A stretch of 64,000 bases of DNA from the NCBI GenBank assembly GCA_041397775.1, contig JAWKWB010000008.1, positions 186,001-250,000 of the forward strand, in the 5' to 3' direction. The DNA is from Ga0077555 sp041397775 (GTDB taxonomy: Bacteria > Pseudomonadota > Alphaproteobacteria > Rhizobiales > Hyphomicrobiaceae). The translations under genes and the position numbers were made by a program. The notes under the pieces are model-generated. The model was not told where the DNA came from. It did not search any database and was given only the letters and a program-made list of their open reading frames with translations. Below, piece by piece: positions 41,976 through 51,690 of the stretch. The stretch's first letter is position 1. Each line of letters begins with the position of its first letter.

Positions 41976-42917
41976 TTACCGGTCGAGCGATGCGTCCTCG
42001 ACCAGCCAGGTCAGAAGCTCGGCAAAGCTCATGCCCGCATGCTGGCCCAGTTCGGGGATCAGCGAGGTGGGCGTCATGCCCGGCTGGGTGTTGATCTCGA
42101 GGAAGACGAGATCGTCCTTCTCCTCGTCCCAGCGGAAATCGCAGCGCGAGACGCCTCGACACCCCAGGGCCTTGTGCGCGGCAAGCGTGTGCTTTTGGAT
42201 CGCCTGCGCGACGTGGTCGGGGATCCGAGCGGGCAGGATGTGGCTGGAGCCGCCGGGCGCATACTTCGCCTCGTAATCGTAGAAGGCCAGATGATCGGCG
42301 GCGACGATGTCGATGATGCCCGTCGCCCGGCCGTCGATGACGCCACATGTCAACTCGCGGCCGGGGATGAAGGTCTCCACCAGCAACTCGTTGTCGCGCG
42401 TCACGGGAATGGCGCGGATCGCTTCGGGCGGCCGGTTGGCGCCTTCGCGGACGATGACGACGCCGACGCTGGACCCTTCCGCCACGGGCTTGGCGACGTA
42501 GGGCGGCGGCAGCACATGATCGACCATCGCCTCGTCCGGGGTGACGACGCGCCCTTCGGCGACGGGCACGCCGAGCTTGGCCACCACGCGCTTGGTCTGT
42601 TCCTTGTTCATGGCGACCGACGAGGCCATCACGCCCGAATGCGTGTAGGGGATGCCGAGGACCTCGAGCAAGCCCTGGATGCACCCGTCCTCGCCCCAGC
42701 GGCCGTGCAGGGCATTGAAGCAGGCGTCGGGCTTCAAGGCCGCGAGCGTGGCGGCAATGTTGCGGTCGACATCGACGCGCGTGACCGTGTAGCCGGCGCT
42801 CTCCAACGCATCGGCGCATTCCCTGCCGGACGAGAGCGACACCTCGCGCTCGGCCGACCAGCCACCCATCAGGACCGCGACATGACGATACCGGCGCTCC
42901 GTGGCTACGTTCGACAT
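41976..42917 (-). CDS. ddl: D-alanine-D-alanine ligase
   Basis: A 313-residue ATP-grasp enzyme that makes D-Ala-D-Ala for the peptidoglycan stem. VAVLMGGWSAEREVSLSSG begins the protein, VAKPVAEGSSVGVVIV forms the ATP loop, and LEINTQPGMTPTSLIPE holds the magnesium ligands. The ATG at 42917 has an AGGGG site, 5 bases after murB. The gap to ftsQ (about 220 bases) contains TTAA-rich sequence at 41911-41934 and may hold a promoter for ftsQAZ. Confidence 0.95.
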   Translation of the reverse strand: MSNVATERRYRHVAVLMGGWSAEREVSLSSGRECADALESAGYTVTRVDVDRNIAATLAALKPDACFNALHGRWGEDGCIQGLLEVLGIPYTHSGVMASSVAMNKEQTKRVVAKLGVPVAEGRVVTPDEAMVDHVLPPPYVAKPVAEGSSVGVVIVREGANRPPEAIRAIPVTRDNELLVETFIPGRELTCGVIDGRATGIIDIVAADHLAFYDYEAKYAPGGSSHILPARIPDHVAQAIQKHTLAAHKALGCRGVSRCDFRWDEEKDDLVFLEINTQPGMTPTSLIPELGQHAGMSFAELLTWLVEDASLDR

Positions 42918-42922
42918 GGCTG

Positions 42923-43879
42923 CTACCCCTCTTGCGCCAGCGCCTCGCCCGTCGCGTGGCCCGGCAGGGCACGCCCGAGGCGGATGATCTCCCATGCAAG
43001 CGTCACGCCACTGACGTTCCGCACGCGGCGACGAACGGTCTCGCCGAGGCGCTCGATGTCTTCCGCGCTCGCACCGGCGGTATTAATGAGGAAATTGCAA
43101 TGCATCTCAGAGACTTGCGCGCCGCCGACACGCAGTCCGCGGCAGCCGGCCGCGTCGATCAGTTTCCAGGCGCTGTTGCCGGGCGGGTTCTTGAACGTCG
43201 AGCCGCCGGTGCGCTCCTTGATCGGCTGGTTCTTTTCGCGGTAGTCGGCAACCTCGTTCATCTCGGCCAGGATCGCCGCGGGATCGCCGGGCGTGCCCTG
43301 GAACACGGCTTCGGTGAAGATCCAGTCGTCCGGCACGCCGCTGTGGCGATAGGTGAAGCCCATGTCCGCGAGCGACAGTTCGTGGATGCGGCCGGTGCGA
43401 TCGACGGCGCGGGCCGAGACCAGCACGTCCTTCGTCTCGCGGCCATGTGCGCCCGCGTTCATGCGCAGGGCGCCGCCGATCGAGCCGGGAATGCCGCGGT
43501 AGAATGCAAGGCCGGCGATGCCGGCGTCCGCCGCCGCGCGCGCCACCTTGACGTCGGGCACGGCAGTGCCCGACCGCACGCGATGGCCCGGCTCGGCAAC
43601 CACCTCTGCGAAGCCGCGCCCCAGGCGAATGACGACACCGTCGATACCGCCGTCACGCACGAGCAGATTGGAGCCCAGACCGATCACGGTCACGGGCAGG
43701 CCGGCTGGAACGTGGCCGAGAAAATAGGCGAGATCCTCGGTGTCGGCGGGCGTGAACAGGACGTCCGCCGTGCCGCCGACGCGAAACCACGTGATCTCCG
43801 CCAGGCTGGCGTTCGCGATCAGGCGTCCGCGCAGGCGCGGCAACGACGTCGCGAGTTCCTCGGCGAGCGGGCGCGTCAC
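42923..43879 (-). CDS. murB: UDP-N-acetylenolpyruvoylglucosamine reductase
   Basis: A 318-residue FAD enzyme that reduces UDP-GlcNAc-enolpyruvate to UDP-MurNAc with NADPH. WFRVGGTADVLF and GLGSNLLVRDGGIDG bind FAD, FYRGIPGSIGGALRMNAGAH is the core motif, and GGSTFKNPPG holds the catalytic Ser. It is the type II form, without the extra loop of the E. coli enzyme. The GTG start overlaps the murC stop (GTGA), so the two are coupled. Confidence 0.96.
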   Translation of the reverse strand: MTRPLAEELATSLPRLRGRLIANASLAEITWFRVGGTADVLFTPADTEDLAYFLGHVPAGLPVTVIGLGSNLLVRDGGIDGVVIRLGRGFAEVVAEPGHRVRSGTAVPDVKVARAAADAGIAGLAFYRGIPGSIGGALRMNAGAHGRETKDVLVSARAVDRTGRIHELSLADMGFTYRHSGVPDDWIFTEAVFQGTPGDPAAILAEMNEVADYREKNQPIKERTGGSTFKNPPGNSAWKLIDAAGCRGLRVGGAQVSEMHCNFLINTAGASAEDIERLGETVRRRVRNVSGVTLAWEIIRLGRALPGHATGEALAQEG

Positions 43880-45312
43880 GCGGCACCTCGGGGCCTGAGA
43901 TCACGGGCCTTCAACCAGTCGGGCAGGGCGTGCGCCCATTCCGTGGACTGGCCAGCCCCCAGACAGACGACCATGTCGCCGGGACGGGCCATGGCGCGCA
44001 GTGCGGGGGCCAGTTCGGGCCCGCTTTCCACCGTCACGACGGCCTGGTGCCCAGAGCGGCGGATGCCTTCCGCCAAGGCGTGGTGATCGACGCCGGGAAT
44101 GGGTTGCTCGCCAGCCGTATAGAGCGGCGTCACGATGACCGCATCGGCGTCACCGAAGCAATTGGAGAAGTCGTCGAACAGATCGCGGACACGGGAATAG
44201 CGATGCGGCTCGCAGACCGCTATGACGCGCCCTTTTGCGCCTGCGCGCGCGGCCTTGAGCACGGCTGCGATCTCGACGGGGTGATGGCCGTAGTCGTCGT
44301 AGACGTTGACGTTGTTCCAGGTGCCGGTGATCTGGAAGCGCCGCTTGACGCCCGAGAACCGCGCCAGCGCGCCCTTGATCGCCTCGTCGGTGAGACCGGC
44401 CTCGGCGCACACCGCGATCGCGGCCAGGGTGTTGAGGGCATTGTGATGACCGGGCACGGGCACCGTCCAGCCCTTCAGGTGCCGTTCGCCACCGGCGACG
44501 CGGGCCCCGAGGCGGGCGTCGAACGTGGTGACGTGGCCGTCGAGCGAGATCGATTCCAGCTTGAGATCGGCGTCGTCCGTGGTGCCATAGGTCAAGAGAT
44601 GGCGGCCGTCGCGGCGCAGTTCGAGGCGCTCGATCATCTCGCGGGCGACAGGGTGGTCGGTGCAGGCGACCGCAAGCCCATAGAAGGGGATGTTCTGGAA
44701 GAACGTCTCGTAGGCGCGGTGCATCGCATCGACGGTCTTGAAGTAGTCGAGATGCTCCGGATCGATGTTCGTGACGACGCCGATCTGGGTGGGAATCTTG
44801 ATGAAGGTGCCATCGGATTCATCGGCCTCCACCACCATCCAGGGGCCAGCGCCCAGTCGCGCGTTGGAGCCCCAGTCGTTGATGATGCCGCCCGTGATCA
44901 CGGTGGGCTCGAGGCCGGTATCCTTCAGGACATGGGCGATGAGCGAGGTCGTCGTGGTCTTGCCGTGCGTGCCCGTCACCGAGATCGACGAATAAAGACG
45001 CATCAGCTCGGCCAGGATCTCGGACCGGCGGATCACCGGCAGGCCCTTGGCGCGCGCGGCCATCAGCTCGGGATTGTTGGCCTTCACGGCGGAGGAGATC
45101 ACGACATAGCGCGCGCCCACGAGGTTGACGGGATCGTGGCCGATGAAGACGCGAATGCCCTTGTTGCGCAGGCGGGCGACGTTGGCGCTGTCCTTCTGGT
45201 CGCTGCCCTGGACCGTATAGCCCTTGGCGCGCAGGATCTCGGCGATGGCGCTCATGCCGATGCCGCCGATTCCGAGAATATGGAACGTGCCGAGTTCGCC
45301 GGGCATTTGCAT
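43876..45312 (-). CDS. murC: UDP-N-acetylmuramate-L-alanine ligase
   Basis: A 478-residue cytoplasmic Mur ligase that adds L-Ala to UDP-MurNAc with ATP. FHILGIGGIGMSAIAEIL is the UDP-binding start, TGTHGKTTTTSLIAHVL the ATP P-loop, and VYDDYGHHPVEIAAVL with EPHRYSRVRDLF are MurC hallmarks. The ATG at 45312 follows GGGGAG. It overlaps murB at its 3' end and lies 26 bases after murG. Confidence 0.97.
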   Translation of the reverse strand: MQMPGELGTFHILGIGGIGMSAIAEILRAKGYTVQGSDQKDSANVARLRNKGIRVFIGHDPVNLVGARYVVISSAVKANNPELMAARAKGLPVIRRSEILAELMRLYSSISVTGTHGKTTTTSLIAHVLKDTGLEPTVITGGIINDWGSNARLGAGPWMVVEADESDGTFIKIPTQIGVVTNIDPEHLDYFKTVDAMHRAYETFFQNIPFYGLAVACTDHPVAREMIERLELRRDGRHLLTYGTTDDADLKLESISLDGHVTTFDARLGARVAGGERHLKGWTVPVPGHHNALNTLAAIAVCAEAGLTDEAIKGALARFSGVKRRFQITGTWNNVNVYDDYGHHPVEIAAVLKAARAGAKGRVIAVCEPHRYSRVRDLFDDFSNCFGDADAVIVTPLYTAGEQPIPGVDHHALAEGIRRSGHQAVVTVESGPELAPALRAMARPGDMVVCLGAGQSTEWAHALPDWLKARDLRPRGAA

Positions 45313-45338
45313 CGTGATGTCTCCCCTCAGCGCCGCCT

Positions 45339-46478
45339 TCAGGCTTCTTGGCGCTGCATCAAGCGAATAACGAGGTCAGCGAGCCGCTCGACCGCATCGG
45401 GCCGGCCGAGGCGTGCAGCTGCGGCCGCGGCTGCCGCCAGCACGTCGGGTGCATCGATCAGGCGTTGCAGCTCCCCGGAAAGACGCTCCGGCGTCAACGT
45501 ACGCTGTTCGATACACCAGCCGCCCCCTGATTCGGCAAGCCGCGTGGCATTTTGCAGTTGATCGTTGTCGATGGCATGGGGCAGCGGCACCAGGATGGAC
45601 GGCCGGCCGATGACGGTCAGCTCGGCCACCGTGGAAGCCCCTGCCCGGCCGATCACCAGGTGGGCGTCGGCCATACGCTGGGGCAGATCCTTGAAGAAGG
45701 TGGCGAGTTCCGCGTAGATCCCGGCCTGGCGATAGGCCGCATCGACCCGCTCCAGATCCTCTTCACGGCACTGCTGGATGACAAAGAGGCGGCGCTTCGT
45801 CTCCTCGGGCAACAGGGCCAGGGCCGGCGGGACGGCGTCGGAGAAATAGCGGGCGCCCTGGCTGCCGCCGAAGACGAGCAACGTGAAGCGATAGCCGGGA
45901 ACGGGCGCTTCGAAGGGCCGGGCTGCCGCGTCGATCACGACCTGGCGGACGGGGTTGCCGGTCAACAGCGCCTTGCCTGCCATTTCGCCTTCGACGAGCC
46001 GGGTGTGCTCGAAGGACGTGGCGATGGCGTCGACGCGGCGGGCCAGCATCTTGTTGGCCCGGCCCAGCACGGCATTCTGCTCGTGGACGGCGGTAGGGAT
46101 GCCTTTCATCGTGGCGGCCATGAGGGGCGGGAACGTGGGGTAGCCACCGAAACCGACGACGGCGGACGGCTGCACAGTGGCGAGCAGTTTCATCGCCGCG
46201 CGCACGCCCCTGGCGAGCGTCAGCACGGTCTTGGCGGCACTCAGTGGCGAACGGCCGGACGTGGTGGCGGCGGGCACCTGATACACATTGCGGGCCGGGA
46301 AGCCCGTGCCGTAGCGATCGCCGCGCATGTCCGTGACGAGATCCACCGGCACGCCACGGCGCCCCAGCGCCTCGGCCAGTGCAAAGGCTGGAAACAAATG
46401 GCCACCGGTTCCTCCCGCCGCCAGCATCACGCTGCCGCCCGTCGCGTTCACGCTCTCGCCCCCGTATTGGTCTTGCAT
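45339..46478 (-). CDS. murG: UDP-GlcNAc:lipid I N-acetylglucosaminyltransferase
   Basis: A 379-residue GT28 enzyme at the inner face of the membrane that converts lipid I to lipid II. LAAGGTGGHLFPAFALAEAL and VVGFGGYPTFPPLMAA are the N-terminal acceptor motifs, then HEQNAVLGRANK, LLVFGGSQGARYFSDAVP and IGRAGASTVAELTVIGRPSI. It begins 6 bases after ftsW. A small N-terminal extension (MQDQYGGESVNATGGS) precedes the fold; an internal start is possible. Confidence 0.96.
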   Translation of the reverse strand: MQDQYGGESVNATGGSVMLAAGGTGGHLFPAFALAEALGRRGVPVDLVTDMRGDRYGTGFPARNVYQVPAATTSGRSPLSAAKTVLTLARGVRAAMKLLATVQPSAVVGFGGYPTFPPLMAATMKGIPTAVHEQNAVLGRANKMLARRVDAIATSFEHTRLVEGEMAGKALLTGNPVRQVVIDAAARPFEAPVPGYRFTLLVFGGSQGARYFSDAVPPALALLPEETKRRLFVIQQCREEDLERVDAAYRQAGIYAELATFFKDLPQRMADAHLVIGRAGASTVAELTVIGRPSILVPLPHAIDNDQLQNATRLAESGGGWCIEQRTLTPERLSGELQRLIDAPDVLAAAAAAAARLGRPDAVERLADLVIRLMQRQEA

Positions 46479-46484
46479 CGTTTG

Positions 46485-47639
46485 TCAGGCCGTCTCGTAC
46501 ATCGACCGCAGTTGCGGCATTTTCGCGGTCGCCCCCTCCGGCCGTCGCCGCATGAGTGCGAGCAGGAAGCCCGCCGACAGCGCCGCCGACAGTGTGGACG
46601 ACCCTCCCGTCGAGATGAAGGGCAGCGTCATGCCCTTGGCCGGCAACAGGCCGACGTTGACGCTCATGTTGATCATCGCCTGCAGGCACATCATCGTCGC
46701 CAGTCCCGCGATGGCGAGGCTGATCGATTGCTCGCCCTCCACGGCGGCACGGCGGAACGCGCGCACGCCGACGACCGCGAAAAGCGCGATCAGCACGAGG
46801 CAGGCGACCGCCCCCAATTCCTCGCCGATGACGGCGAAAATAAAGTCCGTGTGCGCGTCCGGCAGCACCGTCTTGATCGACCCTTCGCCGGGGCCCCGGC
46901 CCAGGAAGCCTCCTTCGTTGAACGACTGCAAGGCCTTCTCGATCTGGTAGTTGTCCCCCGAGGAGGGATCGAGGAAGCGATCGACCCGCCGGCGGACGTA
47001 ATCGAACGTCATGTAGGCGAGGCCGAGGCCGACGAGGCTGCCCGAGGCGAAAAGGCCGGCCAGGATGACGGAGTGACCGGCGAGGAACAGCAGCGTGCCC
47101 CAGATGGCGAGCAAAAGCATGGTCTGGCCGACGTCGGGTTGCAGGAGCAGCAGCGCCGACACGAGGGCCAGGAGGCCGATCGCGGTTCCAAGCGCGGGCA
47201 CCTGATCGACGCGCCGGCTTTCGGCCAGCAACCATGCCGAAATGACGACGAAGCCGGGCTTGGCGAGTTCAGAGGGCTGGAACGACAGGCCGGCGAAACG
47301 CAGCCAGCGCCGCGCGCCATTGATTTCCGGTCCGGCGACGACCACCCAGACCAGCAGGACGAGGGCGGCGGCAAGCGTGAGCAGGGCAAGACGCCGGATC
47401 TGGCGCGGAGAAAACATCGACACCGCCAACATGACCAACACGCCGAGCGCGGCGAAGCCGAAATGGCGGACGGCGAAATGGTAGGTGGCAAAGCCCTTGC
47501 GCACGGCCACCGACGGGCTCGCCGCAAGCGACAGGATCACACCGGCGCCCATCATGACCAGGAAGATCGCGAGCAGCGCGCGGTCGACGGTGAACCACCA
47601 TTCCGAGAGCAGGCTGCGATCGGAGCGGGTGAAGCTCAT
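46485..47639 (-). CDS. ftsW: Septal peptidoglycan polymerase FtsW
   Basis: A 384-residue SEDS-family glycosyltransferase with about ten membrane helices that polymerises lipid II at the septum with FtsI. GARRWLRFAGLSFQPSELAK, LQPDVGQTMLL, and MINMSVNVGLLPAKGMTLPF followed by ISTGGSS are the family marks. The ATG overlaps the murD stop (ATGA, 47636-47639). A longer open frame runs upstream inside murD but is only a shadow. Confidence 0.95.
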   Translation of the reverse strand: MSFTRSDRSLLSEWWFTVDRALLAIFLVMMGAGVILSLAASPSVAVRKGFATYHFAVRHFGFAALGVLVMLAVSMFSPRQIRRLALLTLAAALVLLVWVVVAGPEINGARRWLRFAGLSFQPSELAKPGFVVISAWLLAESRRVDQVPALGTAIGLLALVSALLLLQPDVGQTMLLLAIWGTLLFLAGHSVILAGLFASGSLVGLGLAYMTFDYVRRRVDRFLDPSSGDNYQIEKALQSFNEGGFLGRGPGEGSIKTVLPDAHTDFIFAVIGEELGAVACLVLIALFAVVGVRAFRRAAVEGEQSISLAIAGLATMMCLQAMINMSVNVGLLPAKGMTLPFISTGGSSTLSAALSAGFLLALMRRRPEGATAKMPQLRSMYETA

Positions 47640-49102
47640 GGCGGTCCGCCGTCTCGGGCACTGGCCACGCCCTCGCGTGCGATCACGAGGTCGCGGAAGA
47701 CGTTGCCGCGATGCTCGAAGCTGCGGAACTGGTCGTAGCTGGCACAAGCGGGCGACAAGAGCACGACGGGCTCGGCACCGGGAGAGGCCGCCGCGTCCTC
47801 TGCCGCGCGCGCCAGCGCTACATCGAGGGTGCTGCAGCGCTCGAAGGGCACGCGGCCCTCGAGCGTGGCGGCGAAGGCGTCGCTCGCATAGCCGATGAGG
47901 TAGGCCTTGGCGATGCGCGGAAAATAGGCGGCAAGCGGTGCGATCCCGCCTTCCTTCGGCTTGCCGCCGAGGATCCAGAAAATATCCCGAGGCCAGGAAG
48001 CCAGGGCCTTTTCCGTGGAGTCGGCGTTGGTCGCCTTGCTGTCGTTGATGAAGAGGACCTTGCCCGCGCGCCCTACCTCTTCCATGCGGTGCGGCAGGCC
48101 GGGATAGGCCGGGAGCGCGGCCGCCATGCCGCGCAAGTCCTCGAGCGAGCCGCCGCCCCGGCAATCCTGCAGCGCGCTGATCGCGGCGATTGCGGCCATC
48201 GCATTCTGGACGTTGTGGCGCCCGCGCAGCGTACCGACGCCTGCGACCGAGGCGATCTCGACATCGTGCGTCGCGCCCGGCGCATGAGCGAGAATGCGGC
48301 TGCCCTCGGCGTAGATGGCCGGGCTTGCGCCCGCGTCGTTCTGCACCGCGAACGGATATATGCGGCGGCCGGCCGCTTGCAGCCGCCCGAAGATCGCCCG
48401 GCACCAATCGTCCTCTATGCCGATGCAGACGGCCTGGGATGCCGCGACGAGGCGCTCCTTGATGGCCGCGTAGTTGCGCATCGCAAGATCGGCATCGTCG
48501 GCCGGCCCATGGCGGTCGAGGTGATCGGGCGACAGATTGAGCAATACGCCGACCGTGGGATCGAGGGAGGGCGTCAGGTCGATCTGGAACGACGACATCT
48601 CGACGATATGGTGGACGTGCGGGGCCGGCGGGTCGAGCGACAGGATGGCGGTGCCGATGTTGCCGCCCATCTGCACGTCGCGCCCCGCCCGGCGCAGGAG
48701 ATGGGCGAGCAGCGCCGTCGTCGTCGACTTGCCGTTGGTGCCGGTGATCGCGATGAACGGGCTCGTCGGGCAGAGCTTGCGCCGCTCGCGGCAGAACAGC
48801 TCGATATCGCCGATCACCTCGATGCCGGCCGCGCGCGCCTTGCCTACCGTCCAATGCGGCTCGGGATGCGTGAGCGGCACGCCCGGTGCCAACACCAGGG
48901 CGGCGAAGGCCGACCAGTCCGCCGCGCGCAGATCGACCAGCGAGACGCCGGCCTTCACGGCTGCGTCACGCGAGGCTTCGCCGTCGTCCCAGGCGGCAAC
49001 GTCGGCCCCGCCGGCTTCGAGCGCGCGCACGGTGGCGAGGCCCGAACTGCCCAGCCCGAAGACGGCGACGCGGCGGCCCGCGAATGTCGTGACGCGAATC
49101 AT
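47636..49102 (-). CDS. murD: UDP-N-acetylmuramoyl-L-alanine-D-glutamate ligase
   Basis: A 488-residue Mur ligase that adds D-Glu. VAVFGLGSSGLATVRALE is the UDP-binding fold, IAITGTNGKSTTTALLAHLL the P-loop, GGNIGTAILSLDP and VEMSSFQIDL are MurD-specific, and FINDSKATNADSTEKAL is in the C-terminal domain with the catalytic Lys region. It is coupled to ftsW by a 4-base overlap and begins 44 bases after mraY. Confidence 0.97.
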   Translation of the reverse strand: MIRVTTFAGRRVAVFGLGSSGLATVRALEAGGADVAAWDDGEASRDAAVKAGVSLVDLRAADWSAFAALVLAPGVPLTHPEPHWTVGKARAAGIEVIGDIELFCRERRKLCPTSPFIAITGTNGKSTTTALLAHLLRRAGRDVQMGGNIGTAILSLDPPAPHVHHIVEMSSFQIDLTPSLDPTVGVLLNLSPDHLDRHGPADDADLAMRNYAAIKERLVAASQAVCIGIEDDWCRAIFGRLQAAGRRIYPFAVQNDAGASPAIYAEGSRILAHAPGATHDVEIASVAGVGTLRGRHNVQNAMAAIAAISALQDCRGGGSLEDLRGMAAALPAYPGLPHRMEEVGRAGKVLFINDSKATNADSTEKALASWPRDIFWILGGKPKEGGIAPLAAYFPRIAKAYLIGYASDAFAATLEGRVPFERCSTLDVALARAAEDAAASPGAEPVVLLSPACASYDQFRSFEHRGNVFRDLVIAREGVASARDGGPP

Positions 49103-49146
49103 GCGCGGATTCTACCTGCTTTTTCTGGGCGCTGCCGCCGGGCTAC

Positions 49147-50217
49147 TCAGCGTAGCTTGAGGGTCGAAAGGCCCACCAGCGCCAGCACCACGGAAATGAT
49201 CCAGAAGCGGACGACGACGGTCGATTCCTGCCAGCCCTTCTGCTCGAAATGATGGTGGAGCGGCGCCATGCGGAAGACGCGCTTGCCGGTCATCTTGAAC
49301 GACGCCACCTGGATGATGACCGAAAAGGTCTCGAGGACGAACAGGCCGCCGACGATGGCCAGCACGATCTCGTGCTTCGTGGCGACGGCAATGGAGCCCA
49401 GTGCGCCGCCCAGCGCCAGCGATCCCGTATCGCCCATGAAGATCATGGCGGGCGGCGCGTTGAACCAGAGGAAGCCCAGGCCGGCGCCCAGGAGCGCGCC
49501 ACAGACGATCGACAATTCGCCGACGCCGGAGACGAAGTTGATCTGCAGGTAGCTGGCGAAACGGAAGTGGCCCGTCAGGTAGGCGATGAGGCCGAACGTC
49601 GCCGCGGCGATCATCACGGGCACGATGGCGAGGCCGTCGAGGCCGTCCGTCAAGTTCACGGCATTGCCGGCGCCCGCGATGACGATGATGCCGAGTAGGA
49701 TGAAGACGTAGCCCAAGTCGATGAAGACCGTCTTGAAGAACGGGATCGTCAGCGTGGGCTTGCCCAGCGACATGATCACGTAGGCGGCGACACCGGCGAC
49801 GATGAACTCCAGGGCCAGCCGGGCCTTGCCGCCGAAGCCGGAGGCGGTCTGCTTGGTGACCTTGAGGTAGTCGTCATAGAAGCCGATCATGCCGTAGGCC
49901 AGCGTGACGCCCAGCACAGTCCACACGTAGGGGTTCGACAGGTTGGCCCACAGCAGCGTCGAGACGGTGACGCCCGACAGGATCATGAGGCCGCCCATGG
50001 TAGGCGTGCCGCGCTTGGCCAGATGCGTTTTCGGCCCGTCGTCGCGGATCGGCTGCCCCTTGCCCTGGCGCACGCGCAGGCTGTCGATGATCGCGGGGCC
50101 GAACAAAAACACGAACAGCAGCGCCGTCATGATCGCGCCGCCGGTGCGGAACGTGATGTAGCGGAAGACGTTCAGCGGACCATAGACGTCACTGAAGTTG
50201 ACCAGCTCGTAGAGCAT
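49147..50217 (-). CDS. mraY: Phospho-N-acetylmuramoyl-pentapeptide transferase
   Basis: A 356-residue enzyme with about ten membrane helices that links UDP-MurNAc-pentapeptide to undecaprenyl phosphate, making lipid I. KRGTPTMGGLMIL, MIGFYDDYLKVTKQ (the Asp pair), NAVNLTDGLDGLAIVP and MAPLHHHFEQKGWQES are conserved active-site elements. The ATG at 50217 follows GAGGAAA. It is 45 bases after murF. Confidence 0.97.
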   Translation of the reverse strand: MLYELVNFSDVYGPLNVFRYITFRTGGAIMTALLFVFLFGPAIIDSLRVRQGKGQPIRDDGPKTHLAKRGTPTMGGLMILSGVTVSTLLWANLSNPYVWTVLGVTLAYGMIGFYDDYLKVTKQTASGFGGKARLALEFIVAGVAAYVIMSLGKPTLTIPFFKTVFIDLGYVFILLGIIVIAGAGNAVNLTDGLDGLAIVPVMIAAATFGLIAYLTGHFRFASYLQINFVSGVGELSIVCGALLGAGLGFLWFNAPPAMIFMGDTGSLALGGALGSIAVATKHEIVLAIVGGLFVLETFSVIIQVASFKMTGKRVFRMAPLHHHFEQKGWQESTVVVRFWIISVVLALVGLSTLKLR

Positions 50218-50262
50218 ACGTTTCCTCGAAACCCCGACAGTCAGTTGAACTCGCGCCCGCCA

Positions 50263-51690
50263 TCAGCCCGTGACTGGGGAAAAGCGCTGCTTGATTGCCT
50301 CGACGATCGGCGCCATGCGGCTGCCGAGCGATCCCTTGACCATGACGACATCGCCCTCCCGCAGCGCGGCGACGACCGGCGTGACGATCTCGGCAGACGT
50401 TGCCCCCCACTCGCCCCGGAGATCTGCCGGCAGGCTGTCGAAGAGCAGCTTCATGTTGGGACCGCACGCGAAAACGAGATCGACGCGCGCACGTTCGAGA
50501 ACCGGCTTCAGGCCCCGGTGGAAGTCGGCCGCCGGTTCGCCGAGTTCGAGCATATCGCCAATTACGGCGATACGGCGGGCGTGGCGGTCGCGCGGGACAT
50601 CGCCAAGCACGGCGATGGCGGCGGCCATGGAGCGGGGATTGGCGTTATAGCTCTCGTCGATCAGCAGGACACCGCTGCCGGCGAAAGCCGTGCGCTCGCC
50701 GCGTCCGCGCGGTGGGCCGATGTCCCGCATCGGCGACAGCGCCGCCTGCGAGAGGCAGCCGAGGCAATCGAGTGCGAGCACGACCGCCAAGGAATTTAGT
50801 GCGATATGCGCGCCGGGCGTGCCATGCGCGTAGGCCAGCGTACGATGCCCTGCACTGCCGGCAAGCGTCGCCGTGACGATCTGCGCCACGCCGCCCGCAT
50901 CGGGCTCCCCGGAGCCGGAGATATCTGCATGTCCAGCCCCGCCGAACGTCAGGACGCGGGCATCCTTCGCATCGGCCGCCGTCCGCAACCGCTCGAAATG
51001 CGGGCTGTCGACCGGCAGGATGGCGATACCGCCGGGCTCGAGGCCTTCGAAGATTTCCGCCTTGGCGTTGGCAACACCGATCTCGCCATCGGGGAAATTG
51101 CCGACGTGCACGGGCAGCACGTTCGTCACGACGGCAATGTGAGGGCGGACCATCTTCGTCAGCGGCGTGATCTCGCCCGCGTGGTTCATGCCGATCTCGA
51201 AGATTGCGAAATCGACGTCGGCCGGCATGCGGGCGAGCGTCAGGGGCACGCCCCAGTGGTTGTTGAAGGATTTGTCCGGCGCATGCACCTTGCCCACGGT
51301 GGCGAGGCAGGCGCGCAGCATTTCCTTGGTGCCCGTTTTTCCAGCACTGCCGGTGACGGCCAGGACCCTCGCCGTGGCTTTGAGCCGGGCGCGGGCGGCA
51401 ACGCCGATGCGCTCAAGGGCACGCAGGGTGTCGTCGACGCGCAGCAGGGCGCCGTCGCCCGGCCCGCGCCGATAATCGCGCGACACGAGCGCCGCGGCAG
51501 CGCCGTTCTCGAATGCGGCGGTCACGAAGTCATGGCCGTCGCGCTGGTCTTTCAAGGCCACGAAGACGTCGCCGGGCGCCAGGCTGCGCGTGTCGATCGA
51601 GAAGCCGGCGATGGCCTCCGCAGGGCTGCCATCGGCCTGCCCGTGCGCCGCTGCTACGAGCGCATCCCATGTCCACAATGCGTCAGCCAC
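50263..51690 (-). CDS. murF: UDP-MurNAc-tripeptide D-alanyl-D-alanine ligase
   Basis: A 475-residue Mur ligase that adds D-Ala-D-Ala. SIDTRSLAPGDVFVALK starts the substrate domain, VTGSAGKTGTKEML is the P-loop, NNHWGVPLTLARM and EIGMNHAGEITPLT are typical, and DESYNANPRSMAAAI is in the C-terminal domain. The GTG at 51690 overlaps the murE end by 8 bases. The coding frame is otherwise normal. Confidence 0.96.
   Translation of the reverse strand: MADALWTWDALVAAAHGQADGSPAEAIAGFSIDTRSLAPGDVFVALKDQRDGHDFVTAAFENGAAAALVSRDYRRGPGDGALLRVDDTLRALERIGVAARARLKATARVLAVTGSAGKTGTKEMLRACLATVGKVHAPDKSFNNHWGVPLTLARMPADVDFAIFEIGMNHAGEITPLTKMVRPHIAVVTNVLPVHVGNFPDGEIGVANAKAEIFEGLEPGGIAILPVDSPHFERLRTAADAKDARVLTFGGAGHADISGSGEPDAGGVAQIVTATLAGSAGHRTLAYAHGTPGAHIALNSLAVVLALDCLGCLSQAALSPMRDIGPPRGRGERTAFAGSGVLLIDESYNANPRSMAAAIAVLGDVPRDRHARRIAVIGDMLELGEPAADFHRGLKPVLERARVDLVFACGPNMKLLFDSLPADLRGEWGATSAEIVTPVVAALREGDVVMVKGSLGSRMAPIVEAIKQRFSPVTG

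Noticed and set aside
47640..48854. Open frame fused in front of ftsW
   Set aside because: It is a shadow of murD; ftsW starts in the ATGA overlap at 47639.
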